Under the pieces are notes generated by a model. It was not told the DNA's origin. It saw only the letters and a list, made by a program, of their open reading frames with translations, and did not search any database. Positions 11,150 through 23,164 of a DNA stretch of 64,000 nt are shown piece after piece; positions within the stretch are counted from its first letter, which is position 1; each line of letters starts with the position of its first letter. Origin of the DNA: Dicyema japonicum (taxonomy: Eukaryota > Dicyemida > Rhombozoa > Dicyemidae); contig RDEW01000051.1 in NCBI GenBank assembly GCA_011109175.1, positions 242,685 to 306,684 on the forward strand. Reading direction: 5' to 3'. The translations under genes and the position numbers were made by a program.

Positions 11150-11720
11150 CTATACCAACCAGATAAACTGTTGACATGTGGTGGTTCAAATGACCAAGAG
11201 GAACTCGACTAGACTAGGAAATTCTGCTCCAATAACAGTTTCTTTTCCGCATGGGAAACCAGTCGGTTCACCGCTCTCTTCCCCCAAACTCAGACAGACG
11301 CAATGAAAGTTGTTTTCACGGAGAGAATGGTGTGTTATATGCTTGATTGACATACAAGAGGCTTTTGATTCGGTCTCGAAAAGGATGCTGACAAGATCTG
11401 TGCATCGGATATTCCACATAAACAAAGTTGATCGATAACTTTTCAGGGACAAAAGAGGAAGAATTGTGTCAAGTTCTGATATGTCAATCACTAAATTACA
11501 GCCTACGGTGTCCCACAAGGGTCCCCTTGAACTAATGTTGTTTAAACTATTCTTGAGCGATTTGCCAAGCGTATTCAAAGAAGATGCCTTATTTTTGACT
11601 ACGTCGACGACTTAATTGTAAATCTAAAGATCAGTGTCTCTTTACAGGATCTGCTTGACCGCTTAAGCTGATGGTGAAGAGAATCGATTATGTATTTGCG
11701 TAATATTTATGACAACGGCG
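11150..11720 (+). mobile_element. Non-LTR reverse transcriptase fragment
   Basis: The plus strand reads CLIDIQEAFDSVSKRML (RT motif A with its Asp), YGVPQGSP (motif B), LMLFKLFLSDLPSVFKEDAL, and FDYVDDLIVNLKI (the YxDD catalytic box). Reading frames change between motifs, so the copy is dead. Confidence 0.75.
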
Positions 11721-12629
11721 TCAATCGAACCCTCCTCCGATATTCTCCTGTCGGAGTCGTCGATACGAGAAATAGCTGCAGATTTCTCCAATTTTGTCAA
11801 AAGTCAAGAAATCCACTGTATTCTCCTGCGGCACAATCGGAAAATGGTTAGTTTTCCATTAGAGATCTGTCTCCCGTCGATTCCCTGTGACAGCATAAGT
11901 GCAGATATTTCCGGCAAGTGGTGAGGTTTCTCAGTGACCACAGAATGTAAATGGCAAAGGTAATAAGGGGAGCCGGGATTACCTAACTAGTTCACGTTGT
12001 TTCCCAGAGATTATTTTTGGAAGGGTTCTCACGACTGTGGTCTCGGAGGATCTTGTATATGGTTGGAAGGACTTACTCCCAGCAATAGTAATCATGGTAA
12101 CTGGATACTTTCAACAATCTCTCCACAGATATTTTGTGGAAAAATCTGTCCGTCAATTCCTTGTTTTTTATCTTCCTAATATTCTCTACTAAGAACCTTA
12201 GAATGAGCTGAAATTTTAGATTTACTTCACTGAGTTATCAGTGCATTTAACATGCAAGAAGATTCACTTTCTGTATGGCATCTGGAAGGTGGAATCATGT
12301 TTGGCGAAGGCAGAACATGAGAAGAAGCGAACCGTTCTGTCAGGTTTTCATGTGGGTCACCCGCTCGTTGAGAAAATTCCCTGAATTTGTAGCTAACAGA
12401 CTCAAACCTTCTTCCGCACCAAAAAACTGATTGTACAATTTGTAGGTGCATTCAGAAGTGAAGGTGCTCTCTTCACAATAGCAAATTTCACTATGAGTCG
12501 TTTGGTTAAATTTTCTTGGTGGGGGAGGTCACATGTGTGTCATATGTGACTCCTTAAATCTTCTGCTTAATAAATATTGAAATAGGAGTGACAGCAATGT
12601 ACACCGCGCTGTTCCTTTTTTAATTTTCC

Positions 12630-12805
12630 AATTTTATGGCCCCAGGATCACCGAGTTAAAAAGAAAAGATCCTCAACTAAGTGATAATAGTTCCCATGGT
12701 TAGAATGAGACGCATCTTCTTATTCTACCATTGAGGGAATCCCTAAATAAGGGAAGAGATTGTTGTATGCTGGCCGGGCACTGGATGTTTCCTTGGACAG
12801 GTGTA
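12630..12805 (-). repeat. SINE-B copy, diverged
   Basis: The plus strand shows the reverse complement: CCCAGGATCACCGAG tail, AGTTCCCATGGTTAGAATGAGAC core, and GGACAGGTG near the tRNA-proximal side. Recognisable against copies at 47 and 49 kb, though eroded. Confidence 0.55.
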
Positions 12806-13699
12806 TTACAGGGTTAAAAGGAAAGGGAAGTTCACCATTCAACTGTGTGAAATACCGTCAAGAACCATTCAGTGACGAAAATCAATTCTAAATGGCTTGA
12901 AAGTAGTTAATATGGTCTCTCTGCAAGATTCAACGTTCAACCCATTGTTGTTGAGACAAGTGGTCTTCGGACCCAAGACGGTCTTTTTTCTAAGATTGCT
13001 TGGGTCTATGATCTCTAAAGTCAGCAACAAGCGTATTAACAATGTTTTAAGGTTTTGGATTTGCATCTAAAAAATGTGCAATTTGAATATGAATGTTAAT
13101 ATTTCCCAGTGAAAGTGTGAAATATAAAATTGACTATTGTTTTTAGTACGTCGAATCCAAAGTGAGCGAGAAATCAGATATATATGCTCCTCTGTACTTG
13201 ATGTTTTTAAATTTTAATAAATTTAGTTTTTATCAACTTTAGAAATGTATAATAAATTAATAAACTGTTTTTTTGATTTTAGCTGTTATTTATAAGTAAG
13301 TTATTATAAAAGAAAAAGCACTGTAAATTAAGTGATGAGGAAGTAATATGTCACATGGTTGGCTGGATGCTAATGGGCATCCTGTTTTTCTGTGTTTCCA
13401 TGGTAACAAGCTAGCAATTGCTAGATTTAACAAAGAATTTATTTAAAATAATAAAAAACAATTATTTTTTAAGTCTTGACATTAAAACCGATCTTCTTCA
13501 TTAGCAAGTTCTTACAGTTCTTTTTTGTTCTCATTCAAAACAGGATCTTGCATGATATCTTCATTAGCAAATTAATCAAGACATTTTTTTGTGTCTTCTT
13601 TACTTCATGTGTGAGATATCATAATTATGGCCTTCCGTAAATTCACAAATTTTTTTTTAAATCAAGAACTTCTATAAAATCCAAAATAAGCCTTTTTCA

Positions 13700-14330
13700 C
13701 AATAATAATTAAAGTTTTTGATTTTGCCTTAATTCATTGGTTGATGCAGTTGTGTTTTTTGGAAGAAATAAAATTTTAATTTTTAAAAAATTTCGTTAAA
13801 ATGTGGCTTGGAGTATTATCTATCAGTAAAAAGAACTTTTTCCCTCAATATCTTAATTCATCGCTAAGATACTGATGAATATTAAAAAGTTCTTTTGTTA
13901 TCCGAACCCTTTTATTTGCATAGTAAATAATTTCCAAAATCTTTTAAATCTCGGTCTTTGATTCTCACATTTGCTTTATGCCTATTTTTTATATGAAATT
14001 GTTCTAGAAAAGAAAGATTAAAAAAAGATTCCAGTTTCATCCATGTTTAGCAATACGTAAGGGTCAATTCTTTTAACTTATCAATCATATTTTTCTATTC
14101 AAATTAATTTCATCTTGTGTTAAGCTTTTTGGTTCCCCCATGAAGAACTTTTAGTTTAAGATTAAATCCTCCTTTGAATCTGTGTAGCCTTTACTAAATT
14201 CCAGACCATTGATTCAACCTTTTCACCAAATACCTTAGCTTTTGAAATGATGAAATCTTCAGTAATACACCATCGATTGCATCCATCCTTGAAATCCAAT
14301 CAACAAGGGAATATCAAGTTCACAGTTTTT
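13700..14330 (-). mobile_element. pogo/Tigger-type DDE transposase remnant
   Basis: Minus strand carries LNMDETGIFF (first catalytic Asp context), and further on FLLIDNTPSHIL (second catalytic Asp context), preceded by an RWCITEDFIISKAKVF-like segment. Stops and frameshifts are frequent. A nearby end-like sequence at 14828-14862 (reverse complement TACAGTAAACCCTCAATAAT) resembles Tigger termini, but a matching second end was not found. Confidence 0.65.
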
Positions 14331-14509
14331 GTTTTTAAGAATGTTTGAGTTTCGAAATTCCCTGATAATGTTTAATTTTTATTTCACAGATATGGGATAA
14401 TTCTTTTCTCGGAGAATTAGGAATAATTATAGTCATTTTTGAAATCTATTTTTTCCATGCAATAGAAATTTCGGTCCTCTATATAACCATGTGGCACTGT
14501 AAGACTTCA

Positions 14510-14655
14510 AATATGAAATGCTTCGCTTCCTAAAGAAACTTGGACGCCTAGCTACACTAAAAAGCCACGACGTACGTGAGACCCAATGGCTTCTCCAGTT
14601 GATCTCTGTAGCAATCGTGAGAGGCAACGCAACGTCGATAATGTCGGCGGGGTTC
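14510..14655 (+). mobile_element. LINE 3' ORF fragment (QLISVAIVRGNA family)
   Basis: Reads FLKKLGRLATLKSHDVRETQ then WLLQLISVAIVRGNATSI. The same C-terminal segment recurs at 30570 and 61810 and matches the end of LINE ORFs that carry GGLGI and RPDG motifs. Confidence 0.65.
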
Positions 14656-15086
14656 ACTTTGGATGGATGGCTGTGTTTATTAATTATTAATTATTTAAAA
14701 TAAAAACAAAATTAATTAATCCGAAATTTTTAATAAATGTAAATTTTTAATAAATGTCTTTCGGATTGTGAAGTTTCAGTTTATTGATGCCTGTTTGTAA
14801 GAAAACTTGGTAAAATTTAGCTGACTCATCGAAAAAATTCGGATTATTGAGGGTTTACTGTATTTGGATTCAAACTTTTCAAGCATCAATTCTGGGTTAG
14901 TTCCGTAATCTTTCGCGATTCGTACCTTAATTAAGTAGACTATAAATTTACTTGATCTCTAATGGCATAATTGTACTTACTACAATGTACATCCATTCTT
15001 CTATTCATCCGTCGATGGTATTCGTCGTCACCCCCAATTGGTGTTATCTCAAAATCAAAGAATTCTACAAAATTTTAATTTATAAA

Positions 15087-15392
15087 TTAAAAACCGCTAT
15101 TAATTCGATGAGCCGATTCAGAAATAGTTGAAACGTCATTAACTCTTGTCACTGATTCTAAAATTAAGTCTAAATGTCCGCATTCGATCATTTGTAAGGG
15201 ATTTGTTTCAAAAATTCCGCAATACCGTTTGAATGGCGTCTCATTTGAAAAAGAGTGTATGGTTGTATTGTAGCAGTAAACTGCATATTCTGGAATCGAC
15301 ACCCATTCCTTTTGATTCCCATCAATAAGTTTAGATATTGATCTTGTTGATTGAAGCGTTCCACTATTTCCATTTATATCCTTGGTTGACAC
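15087..15392 (-). mobile_element. Ty3/gypsy-type integrase fragment
   Basis: Two overlapping frames give the end of an integrase core: EIVERFNQQ (the usual G.vERfN motif) in one, and EWVSIPEYAVYCYNTTIHSF with ETPFKRYCG in the other. One frameshift separates them. No reverse transcriptase, protease or LTRs were recognised beside it. Confidence 0.7.
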
Positions 15393-15399
15393 TGAAATT

Positions 15400-16800
15400 T
15401 TTTTAGATCGATTAGATCAATCTGAAAACGCTCATTTGGAGCAGACGCAAAAACATGATCGTTTTCGTCACAGTCTAAGCAGTTATTTGAAAAAGATAAC
15501 CTTAAAGGAAGCGAAAACTTAAAACCTCAAAATCATTAATAACTTTTCTTATTACGGAACTCTTTACTATGAAATAGTTCCGACTGCAGAGACTTCGATT
15601 TATTGATTCTCCGTGAGAGATCAGATGGAGGGATCTGGCATGGGTTTCCATCTCGGATTCACAGTCCGAGGAATAATCAATTTTCTGTGTTTCCGTTCAA
15701 GAAAAGTCTAAATTAAATCAGGATTAAACTTATAGTTTCTAAGCGAAAAATAAGAGGCCTTTTCTCGTACTCTCCGTTTCATTTGAGTACTTACATCTTC
15801 AGGATCGATTCCACACAAGATCTGTTTAATTTTTTCATATTCGACAAGATCTCTGATATAACTCCTAAATTGAGACATAAAAAATCACTAAAGGCTTCAA
15901 GCAGCCCATGTGACATAAAATGAAACAGTAGTGCATGTACCGACTTTTACCCCGACAGTCTCCCCAAAAAATCCGTAAACATATAATTATTTTTGAAGAT
16001 AAGTGCCAGATACTTTAGTGCGGTTTTGAATCCTCGAATAAGATTTTCGATTGTTCCGCCAACCTTGCAATTTTTCCTTCCAACCATTAGGGAACATACG
16101 AGGATTTATCCCGTAAGCAAGCTTTAGAGCCAAATTACGCGTTTTCTCAGATTTCTTGAGGATAGAGTCTCATTTTCGAAAGCGTTGAAGACATAAACAA
16201 AGGTCTCCGACTCGAGCTTAATTTTCTAACGCAGAACGAGCGTTCGTAGCTTTTTTCTTTAGCATGTTCCATAAGCTGTTGTTTCAAAATTCTTTGATTA
16301 TATATTATTTATTACATTATTTTAAATTTGTTATATTAAATAAATTACATAATTTATTGAAAATTATATAATTTATTTTTATGCCATAAAACTATAATTC
16401 TTCAAATAGTTCATGAGATCACCTCCTCGCGGCGAGATTCGGATGTTTTGTTGTATATAATAACTTTCACAATTTCTTTCCCATTGGATCTTCTCTTCAA
16501 CGGGATCTTTCACTCCTTTTCACAAATCTCTTGCCTCATCGGAGACGTCGACATAACCTGGGACTGTCGGAATACCTAACAGTTGAGTTGACCTCCTAAA
16601 AGTTGCGAAATCTTGGCTAATAACTAACTCATCAAGAAATCAAGAGTGCAGCGAGCAAGTTCTCTTCGGAAGATGCCGAGGAATTTCACTGCAAGGCATA
16701 AGCTTAAGAGATGATATTATTAGTAATATTTTGCTTCGTGGAGGAATATTACGGTGATTACGGCTTATGGAAATCATTAAATTTGGGGGAAATCGCAGAA
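15400..16800. other. No gene recognised
   Basis: Mixed AT-rich sequence with only short ORFs and no CACGTG. No repeat family identified. Confidence 0.35.
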
Positions 16801-16808
16801 AAGTAATT

Positions 16809-17444
16809 ATGGTCGACGAACGGACAGCGAGGATTGAATATGAGCGCAACCTAATAAAAAGAGTATTTCATATATTTTAATTTAGAATGGATATAATGTC
16901 GAATTTGAGGACAAAGTACCATACACAGTATACGCACAGTTGCCGGGATCACGAATGTCCCCGTATTTTAGCGGAATATACAAACTCGACATTTTAATAT
17001 CAAACCGTTACCCACACGACCCCCCTTCTGTATTCTTCGAAACCAAAATATGGCACCCAAATGTATGCAAAAACTCGGGACATGTCTTTTCAGATATTTT
17101 AACCACCAAATGGTACCCCACTTTGTTTACATCAATAGGCAACCTTCCTTCACGATTTACCATGTCCTTAAACACGTGCAAGACCTCCTAGCTAACCCAG
17201 ATTTTGAAAGAAGATTGAACCTGGACTGCGACAGAAAACCAAGTTTGGTTGACTACCAAAGAACAGCCGAATACTGGACTTACTATTATGCTCAAGGTAT
17301 CCAAGTGGATTTACTTTAGGCTTATTTGTAAACAGAAATTTAGTGGACATCCATAAAGACTTGATCGAAGAGGGATACGACGAGGAAGAAGTACTGTTGG
17401 AATTGTCCCGCAATAATTGGGACCTCTCTGATTTATTAGATTAA
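16809..17444 (+). CDS. E2 ubiquitin-conjugating fold plus UBA (UBE2K-like), catalytic Cys replaced
   Basis: Four exons join into 187 residues: 16809-16862, 16886-17112, 17139-17296, 17320-17444, with introns of 23, 26 and 23 nt. Landmarks: RTARIEYERNLIKR helix 1, YKLDILISNRYPHDPPSVFF (PxxPP strand), KIWHPNV (HPN at about 75-77), DILTTKW, then QPSFTIYHVLKHVQDLL, a linker, and a C-terminal UBA domain HKDLIEEGYDEEEVLLELS...NNWDLSDLLD. Layout and length resemble UBE2K. Where the family has ICLDIL, this protein has VFSDIL: Phe (about residue 86) replaces the thioester cysteine. The HPN loop is intact. It cannot form the ubiquitin thioester in the usual way; a ubiquitin-binding or regulatory pseudo-E2 is likely, or a recent inactivation. 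One CACGTG lies in the coding sequence (Lys-His-Val-Gln). Confidence 0.88.
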
Positions 17445-18052
17445 TTTAATAAATTGTTATTTATAATTAAAAAAAATTAAAAATTATTTAAAATAAATAT
17501 TAGTTTTTTCACATTTAATTATAAATTATTCTTAAATAAGTAATGCCAGTAAAATTTAGTTTAATTTTAATTATTTTTAGAATGTCAATTAAAATTTAAT
17601 TATTTGAAATAAAAACGTGTTTTTAGTTGCTTCCGAACATTGCCGAGATAGCATTAGAGCTGGTTTCGCATCATTTTGCTTTGATATTACGTGAATTCTC
17701 ATTTCAGCTGTTTTATGAACGATTTATAACAATTATTTTTAATCAAAGTTTGACATATCGTGACTGCTCTCAAAAATTGAAAACCCAGCCCCCTAATGAG
17801 CCAGCTTCTCTCTCGTTTATCCCTTTTTCTATCTCCCGAAACACAATCCTATTCAGCAGGGCTACTCCCTATGATCCTCGCTTATGCCGGTACCACGCTT
17901 CACTAACAGCTATTATGACGTAGTGGTTTATTTTATGCTGTGATCCTCACCAGTCAGTGGAATTCGCAAAATTTTACAATATTGCGCTTTTCGAGCAATT
18001 ACTCTGCAAATCAAACAATTCAACAAAATTATCAATTTTAAACGTCAATAAA
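17445..18052. other. No gene recognised
   Basis: AT-rich 3' flank of the E2 gene followed by unique sequence. No supported coding frame. Confidence 0.35.
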
Positions 18053-18253
18053 TCATTTGGGGAAATTTTTAAAAAGGCGACGTTTTGAATTTTTGGCCGC
18101 ATATTCTTTGTTCTCTTTGAGATGCTTTTCAATCTCGGCCTTTTCACGTCGTTTAAATACACGCTTCACTTTCCTTTTCCATTTTTTCTTTTCCCTGGGG
18201 GATGAAAAATGTCTCCCAAATTCCAGACTGCAATCATCAGTGATTCTATCCAT
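18053..18253 (-). CDS. Small basic coiled-coil protein, unknown
   Basis: 66 codons starting MDRITDDCSLEFGRHFSS. Nearly half of the residues in the middle are Lys, Arg or Glu (EKKKWKRKVKRVFKRREKAE), ending SKRRLFKNFPK. The composition suggests a nucleolar or RNA-binding helix, but no family is recognised. It could be one exon of a longer gene. Confidence 0.4.
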   Translation of the reverse strand: MDRITDDCSLEFGRHFSSPREKKKWKRKVKRVFKRREKAEIEKHLKENKEYAAKNSKRRLFKNFPK

Positions 18254-18356
18254 TTCTACTTGCTATGTAAAATCTGTATTTATATTGGGGGTGATCTACG
18301 GTATTACATAATTTTACTATGTTTGACTTCACGGCATTGATTGTCCCTGATTTAGT

Positions 18357-18640
18357 TCATTAACCCCCACCGAGAAGGAAGTCATGGCTAACTACTAGTT
18401 CCCACGGTCACACAAGAAGGGATATTTTCCAACGTAGCACATGAGTCTACCTAGAACTAGTGGAAATGGAAGAAAGCATCCAGTCGTTTCAGTTGTGGGA
18501 ACCCCTCCAATGGAGTGGGGGAGCGAATAATCTTTTATCGCACCACCATAGGATTGGGCTCCACCTGAGACGGGTGGATGATATGACGCCTGCACAGTGT
18601 TATTTCTGCTCAGTGCCCTGTTTGCCAAGTAAGAGATATT
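18357..18640 (-). repeat. SINE-B copy
   Basis: Reverse-oriented: tail TTAACCCCCACCGAGAAGGA, then AGTTCCCACGGTC, then TGTGGGAACCCCTCCAATGG, and GAGACGGGTGGATGATATGA. Same order as the copies at 26.4, 47.0, 49.1 and 53.6 kb. Confidence 0.75.
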
Positions 18641-18654
18641 CATTAATAAATTAA

Positions 18655-19000
18655 TTTATTTATTTAACAACCCGAGACCACGGTAAAACCAAACTAATTA
18701 TCACGTGATCTCTACATTCCAACAGCGACCTCATCTTTGCCCGGTTTTTCTTCCCTCGTGCCAACGCATGATCGTATAGAACGGATGACTTATCTTTCTG
18801 GGCCACATTCCCGTAATTTGGAATCTAGTCTCATAAGGGCCCCCAGAGGCAAGATATGGACGGTCTCCACGAGGCGCATTCAGGTGATCGCGGCCTCCTT
18901 CAGCAGTCTTTGCATGCTCGAGCATGAAGGAAGTGCCGTCCAAGGGGAAGCCCTCTGTATGGGTGTTGCCTTATGGTCCTTTTTGGATATAATTTAGGAC
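18655..19000 (-). mobile_element. LINE 3' tail fragment
   Basis: ATTTATTTAACAACCCGAGACCACGG followed within a few bases by ATCACGTGATC is the reverse complement of a LINE 3' end; a closely similar tail is at 39130-39190. Adjacent sequence to about 18990 is probably decayed LINE ORF, but no motif is readable. Confidence 0.45.
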
Positions 19001-19307
19001 TGGCGCCACCAGAGAACCACATGACGCACGCTAACAATTTGGAGCAAAAGGAAAGAGGAACAGAAGAAACAAAAAATTCAAGCATCCGCATAGCACTACA
19101 CAAACGTTGCCGCCACGTGGCATAGTTGCCCGATTTATTTATTTGGAACACCGGGATGACCGAGAAAAAAGAAAAAACGTCAGAGTTGCCCGATAAACTT
19201 TTTAATGGATTAAAAAATATTATGTTGATATTTATTAAATAATATTTTTTTAATTAAATTTTAGTTTAAATTTGTGGTTTGATACACGGTTTGGAAGTTT
19301 TTCTGGT

Positions 19308-20460
19308 ATGCGTTCCCTATCAATTCTAATATTTCTGATATCTCTAAGTATTATTATGTGCTATTTCCTCAGGAATATCAGTCTCTCCTAAGGGGGATAT
19401 GATCATCACAAAAGGGAGCACTCTCACGGTGAAGATTAACCCCAACTCAATTCTAAATATCTACAACTATTGGGGTGCTGATGTCTGCTACAGTGATGCC
19501 GGAGATCTGTCCTCAAGGTGTATTTACCAGACTTTTTCGAACTCCTCTGGGTTATTCGCTTCATTTAGTAACGTCCCCTTCTATAATGGGGGGATCTACA
19601 CTGTCACCGACAATCAGGATGAGAAATTGCATATCCTCGTTATCGGTTGCTGCTCATATTTATCAGTAGGTCCCCAACCTTACAGTGTGAGGCCAACAAC
19701 TCTCCGATGATCGTCGAGACTGTCGGGAACTCAATTTCTTGTTCCCTCAAGTTCAATAAACAGCCAAAGGGAGATCATACTCCTTCCTTTAGCTCACGCT
19801 TCTCTCTCGCAGGGGTTGACCTAGATTACACCTACAAGACTGTTAACACCGAGGACTCTTTTACAAGCCTCGAGTACGAAATTCAAGTCAGGAGGTTCGG
19901 TCGACAGCACAGCCACGGAATTTTCAACTGTCGGTTTTCAGTTTCGTTCGGGACCGCGCTGAAATTCCTGGATTGCAATGATCACTTTCATCTGAACGGT
20001 ACCCATAGTTCTGATGGCAGCCAAACCTCTCCTTCTGAGGATTGTGGACCATAAATACTCCGCGGACGCCGTGGAGTTTAAGTGCGAGACAGACGGGAAT
20101 CACTACCCCACTGATATCTTCTTCACATGGTTTTTGAACGGACAACCCCTTCGACCTAAGCTGCTGAATGAAGCGGGAGATGACGTGGTCATTGGGTACA
20201 CCACCTTCTCACATCGACGGAATCTGACTTGTGTCGGCCGAAATTCCGTGGGGTCATCCTCGATTTCGATCGCATGTTGTAGTTTGCAGTGAATTTAGTC
20301 AATTTGCCCCCTCACGATGTGAATGCCCCCAGTTTGGAGTCAAAAGGTCTTTTATTTAAATCACAGTAGCTCCCCTGGTCTTCAAAATAACTTCTGTGGC
20401 GACAGTGGTTATGATTATGCTGCTTGGAATTTACCTAAAATTTGTCGGTAAGCTTATCTT
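19308..20460 (+). CDS. Immunoglobulin-domain type I membrane protein
   Basis: The first exon begins MRSLSILIFLISL, a signal peptide, and joins over a 25-nt intron (GTATTATTAT...CTCAG) to ISVSPKGDMIITKGSTLTVK. An N-terminal Ig-like region has paired cysteines (ADVCYSD...SSRCIYQ). A second has VETVGNSISCSLKFN. A third is a clear Ig domain: VEFKCETDGNHYP, TWFLNGQPL and NLTCVGRNSVGSSS (the C-W-C pattern with N.vG). The last exon supplies one membrane helix, VATVVMIMLLGIYLKFV, with a very short cytoplasmic end. Several exon borders in the middle are unresolved. Probable role: cell-surface adhesion or recognition, inferred from architecture only. A CACGTG lies just downstream (20488). Confidence 0.72.
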
Positions 20461-21490
20461 GTGAGCTACAGTGAAGTCGTGTCCCCCACGTGACCGGGAA
20501 CAGCAAAGCTTTATTCGAAATGCCTAAAACTGAATTTTTATTTTTTACATTTTAGAATATTTTTAATAATTATTTCGATTTTAATCGATTTAATGGTATT
20601 CAATATATTAGACATTTTTTGGATTATTTGGAAGTCGGCATTATCGTTTAATTTTTACAATCAGTTAAATAATTGGGGGATTGAGTCACCTGACGCCAGC
20701 GAGCAGAGATCAGGTAGTGGTTAGTGCTCTAGCTTCCGTTGCATTTAGATGTGGGTTGATTCCCGTATTGATACTTACTTGGTAGAAGGATTCACTCTCT
20801 GCTTTTGGCTCTCAATTATTTATCGAGTCTATAGGGGTTAGTTAATACAGGTGACATAACTGAAGGCGACAGCTAACAAAAATAATATGCGCTACATGAG
20901 ATCTCACTGTGTTTCTATAGCAACCATTAATGAACAATTTTATTTAGTTCTTTCACACTAACTAGCTGTCTTGTTCTACTTTCATTGATAATTTAAGTCG
21001 ATTGTGTCCCAATTTTACATTCATCGGTTAACATTTCTTTATATCAGTGATCCAGAGTAAAATAGTCAATTCCGACAGAGCGTCCAACATCCTTCACAAC
21101 TCCATTAAGAACCAGTTAACATTTCTCCATTCGATGCTAGTTTAACTTGCGACCGTTAATTCTTAGGAAACGAAAGGAATAAAATCTAAAAATTACCGAC
21201 ATCTCTGTGCTTCAATACGTAATGTAGGTTGACAAGCCTCTTTGATATGCGTAGTCCCACATTTGCGTGGTCTGATATCATTTAGATAGATAACGCGTAA
21301 TAGATTGGTTAGACCACGAACTCTTAAAAGGTCACATGGTACCTTGGTTTCTGTGGTTATTATAAGGACCGTGTATTTTAACCACATCAAATGGTCACAT
21401 GGTTCATCCAATGACTATTCTTAAACTCAGTCTCATTGTCGGACTGTAGACACTTGCAAGGGCCGAATTTATGAAAAATATGCCCTGAAT
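20461..21490 (+). repeat. Repeat-derived sequence with tRNA-like SINE head
   Basis: At about 20712-20765 the plus strand has an A-box-like TAGTGGTTAGTGC and a B-box-like GGGTTGATTCCC with tRNA spacing, typical of a tRNA-derived SINE start. The rest of the interval has no supported gene. Confidence 0.45.
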
Positions 21491-21508
21491 CTTTCGCGGC
21501 ACATGTTC

Positions 21509-21800
21509 TCAAGAGTGTACATCCCACAATGAGTTGGTCCACACGCAACAACTAGCCCCCTTTACACCGGCCATCATAAACCTTGTTTCAAAATTTAGAA
21601 AAAATTCTTGACAAAAAGTAATTTTGGCCTGTTCGATTATCAACGTTCTCAACTCGTAGAAAAGCTCCGCCTCTTTATGGATTTTGATTTCCTTATTATT
21701 ATCCCCGGGAACACCGATGAAGAGGTTAATAATCAACAACTAATTAAGTGTGCCAAGTTCCCACGGTTGCAGAAACACTGAAAAAAAAGTATGCTGATTT
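21509..21800 (-). mobile_element. Retroelement 3' tail (LINE/SINE-B junction)
   Basis: The plus strand at 21690-21770 reads TTATTATTATCCCCGGGAAC...CACCGATGAAG...AACTAATTAAGTGTG then AGTTCCCACGGTTGCAG. This is the shared tail plus the first part of the SINE-B core in reverse orientation; the remainder is truncated. Confidence 0.55.
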
Positions 21801-22043
21801 ACCTGATGGAGTGATGTTTACTCCACTTGCTGAGATTTCCGGTGCCATGGGAGCTTTGACGCCGAAATTTCTGAATTGACCTGGAAGTCAGTTAGGGTGA
21901 CTCTTTGCCATACCCCGTAGTCTGTCAAAATTCTCCCTGCCCTTAAGCTTTTCCCGATTTCTTTAAGGTCATCGTCAAGGATAGTCGGTAGGGTTGTCCT
22001 TGGTCGACCACGGAAATACAGAGCTTCCAGAACAAACTAATCC

Positions 22044-22598
22044 NNNNNNNNNNNNNNNNNNNNNNNNNNNNNNNNNNNNNNNNNNNNNNNNNNNNNNNNN
22101 NNNNNNNNNNNNNNNNNNNNNNNNNNNNNNNNNNNNNNNNNNNNNNNNNNNNNNNNNNNNNNNNNNNNNNNNNNNNNNNNNNNNNNNNNNNNNNNNNNNN
22201 NNNNNNNNNNNNNNNNNNNNNNNNNNNNNNNNNNNNNNNNNNNNNNNNNNNNNNNNNNNNNNNNNNNNNNNNNNNNNNNNNNNNNNNNNNNNNNNNNNNN
22301 NNNNNNNNNNNNNNNNNNNNNNNNNNNNNNNNNNNNNNNNNNNNNNNNNNNNNNNNNNNNNNNNNNNNNNNNNNNNNNNNNNNNNNNNNNNNNNNNNNNN
22401 NNNNNNNNNNNNNNNNNNNNNNNNNNNNNNNNNNNNNNNNNNNNNNNNNNNNNNNNNNNNNNNNNNNNNNNNNNNNNNNNNNNNNNNNNNNNNNNNNNNN
22501 NNNNNNNNNNNNNNNNNNNNNNNNNNNNNNNNNNNNNNNNNNNNNNNNNNNNNNNNNNNNNNNNNNNNNNNNNNNNNNNNNNNNNNNNNNNNNNNNNN
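22044..22598. other. Assembly gap (555 N)
   Basis: Run of undetermined bases. Any open frame across it is an artefact. Confidence 1.
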
Positions 22599-22944
22599 GT
22601 AGCACCTGTGAAATAGTAATAAAACCTGTTAGTTTGAAATGCTTGTTGAACGAAAGATTCAGTATAAAGCTGTTGTTAAAAAAATCGTGAGTTGATAGAA
22701 AATTCACCAGGATATTTTCTAATAAGTTTTATTTTTTCAAAGACCTTCCCGATATGAATGCGTCACAACAGTTGCTGTGACACGTTAGTATTTTATTCAA
22801 AAACTCTAAAAAATAAATAAAAAATAAACATTTTAATTTTATTGACCTAAAAATTAAATTTTTATTTTTTTGACATAACCTAAAATTTTGACTTTTTTGA
22901 ATATAACTTTTGATTTGTGCCGTGTGGTGACATGTGGCTACTTG

Positions 22945-23160
22945 ATTGAAAATTTTTATTGCTTCCCTCTGGTGCCGTCTTTGGATCTACCTTACTCAGA
23001 AGACTCCCAATGTCTGGTCAGCATTTAAAAGGATCCAACTATTGATTCCACGGGAAGACAATTTCGTTTCTTGGGTACAAGTTCTGGAATCGACCTCAGC
23101 TTCCCAGACAACGTCCTCTGACTCACTGTTCTTAGATGAAGGCTCTGCTGGGACACTTCA
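22945..23160 (+). repeat. SINE-B fragment, sense orientation
   Basis: CTGGTGCCGTCTTTGGATCTACC ... AGAAGACTCCCAATGTCTGG ... AGGATCCAACTATTGATTCC parallels 43613-43760 (GATGGCGTCATTGGATCCACC...). The 5' tRNA head and the 3' tail are not evident. Confidence 0.6.
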
Positions 23161-23164
23161 GAAT

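Noticed and set aside
13500-14330. Intact transposase gene
   Set aside because: DDE motifs are recognisable but separated by many stops and frame changes.
17074-17090. A hidden intron that would restore the E2 catalytic cysteine
   Set aside because: GTATGC...TTTTCAG (31 nt) has splice-like ends but removing it shifts frame into a stop and deletes the site; spacing to DIL is already right without it.
21943-22707. Long open frames on both strands across the N run
   Set aside because: They exist only because undetermined bases contain no stops; the flanking translated ends show no domain.
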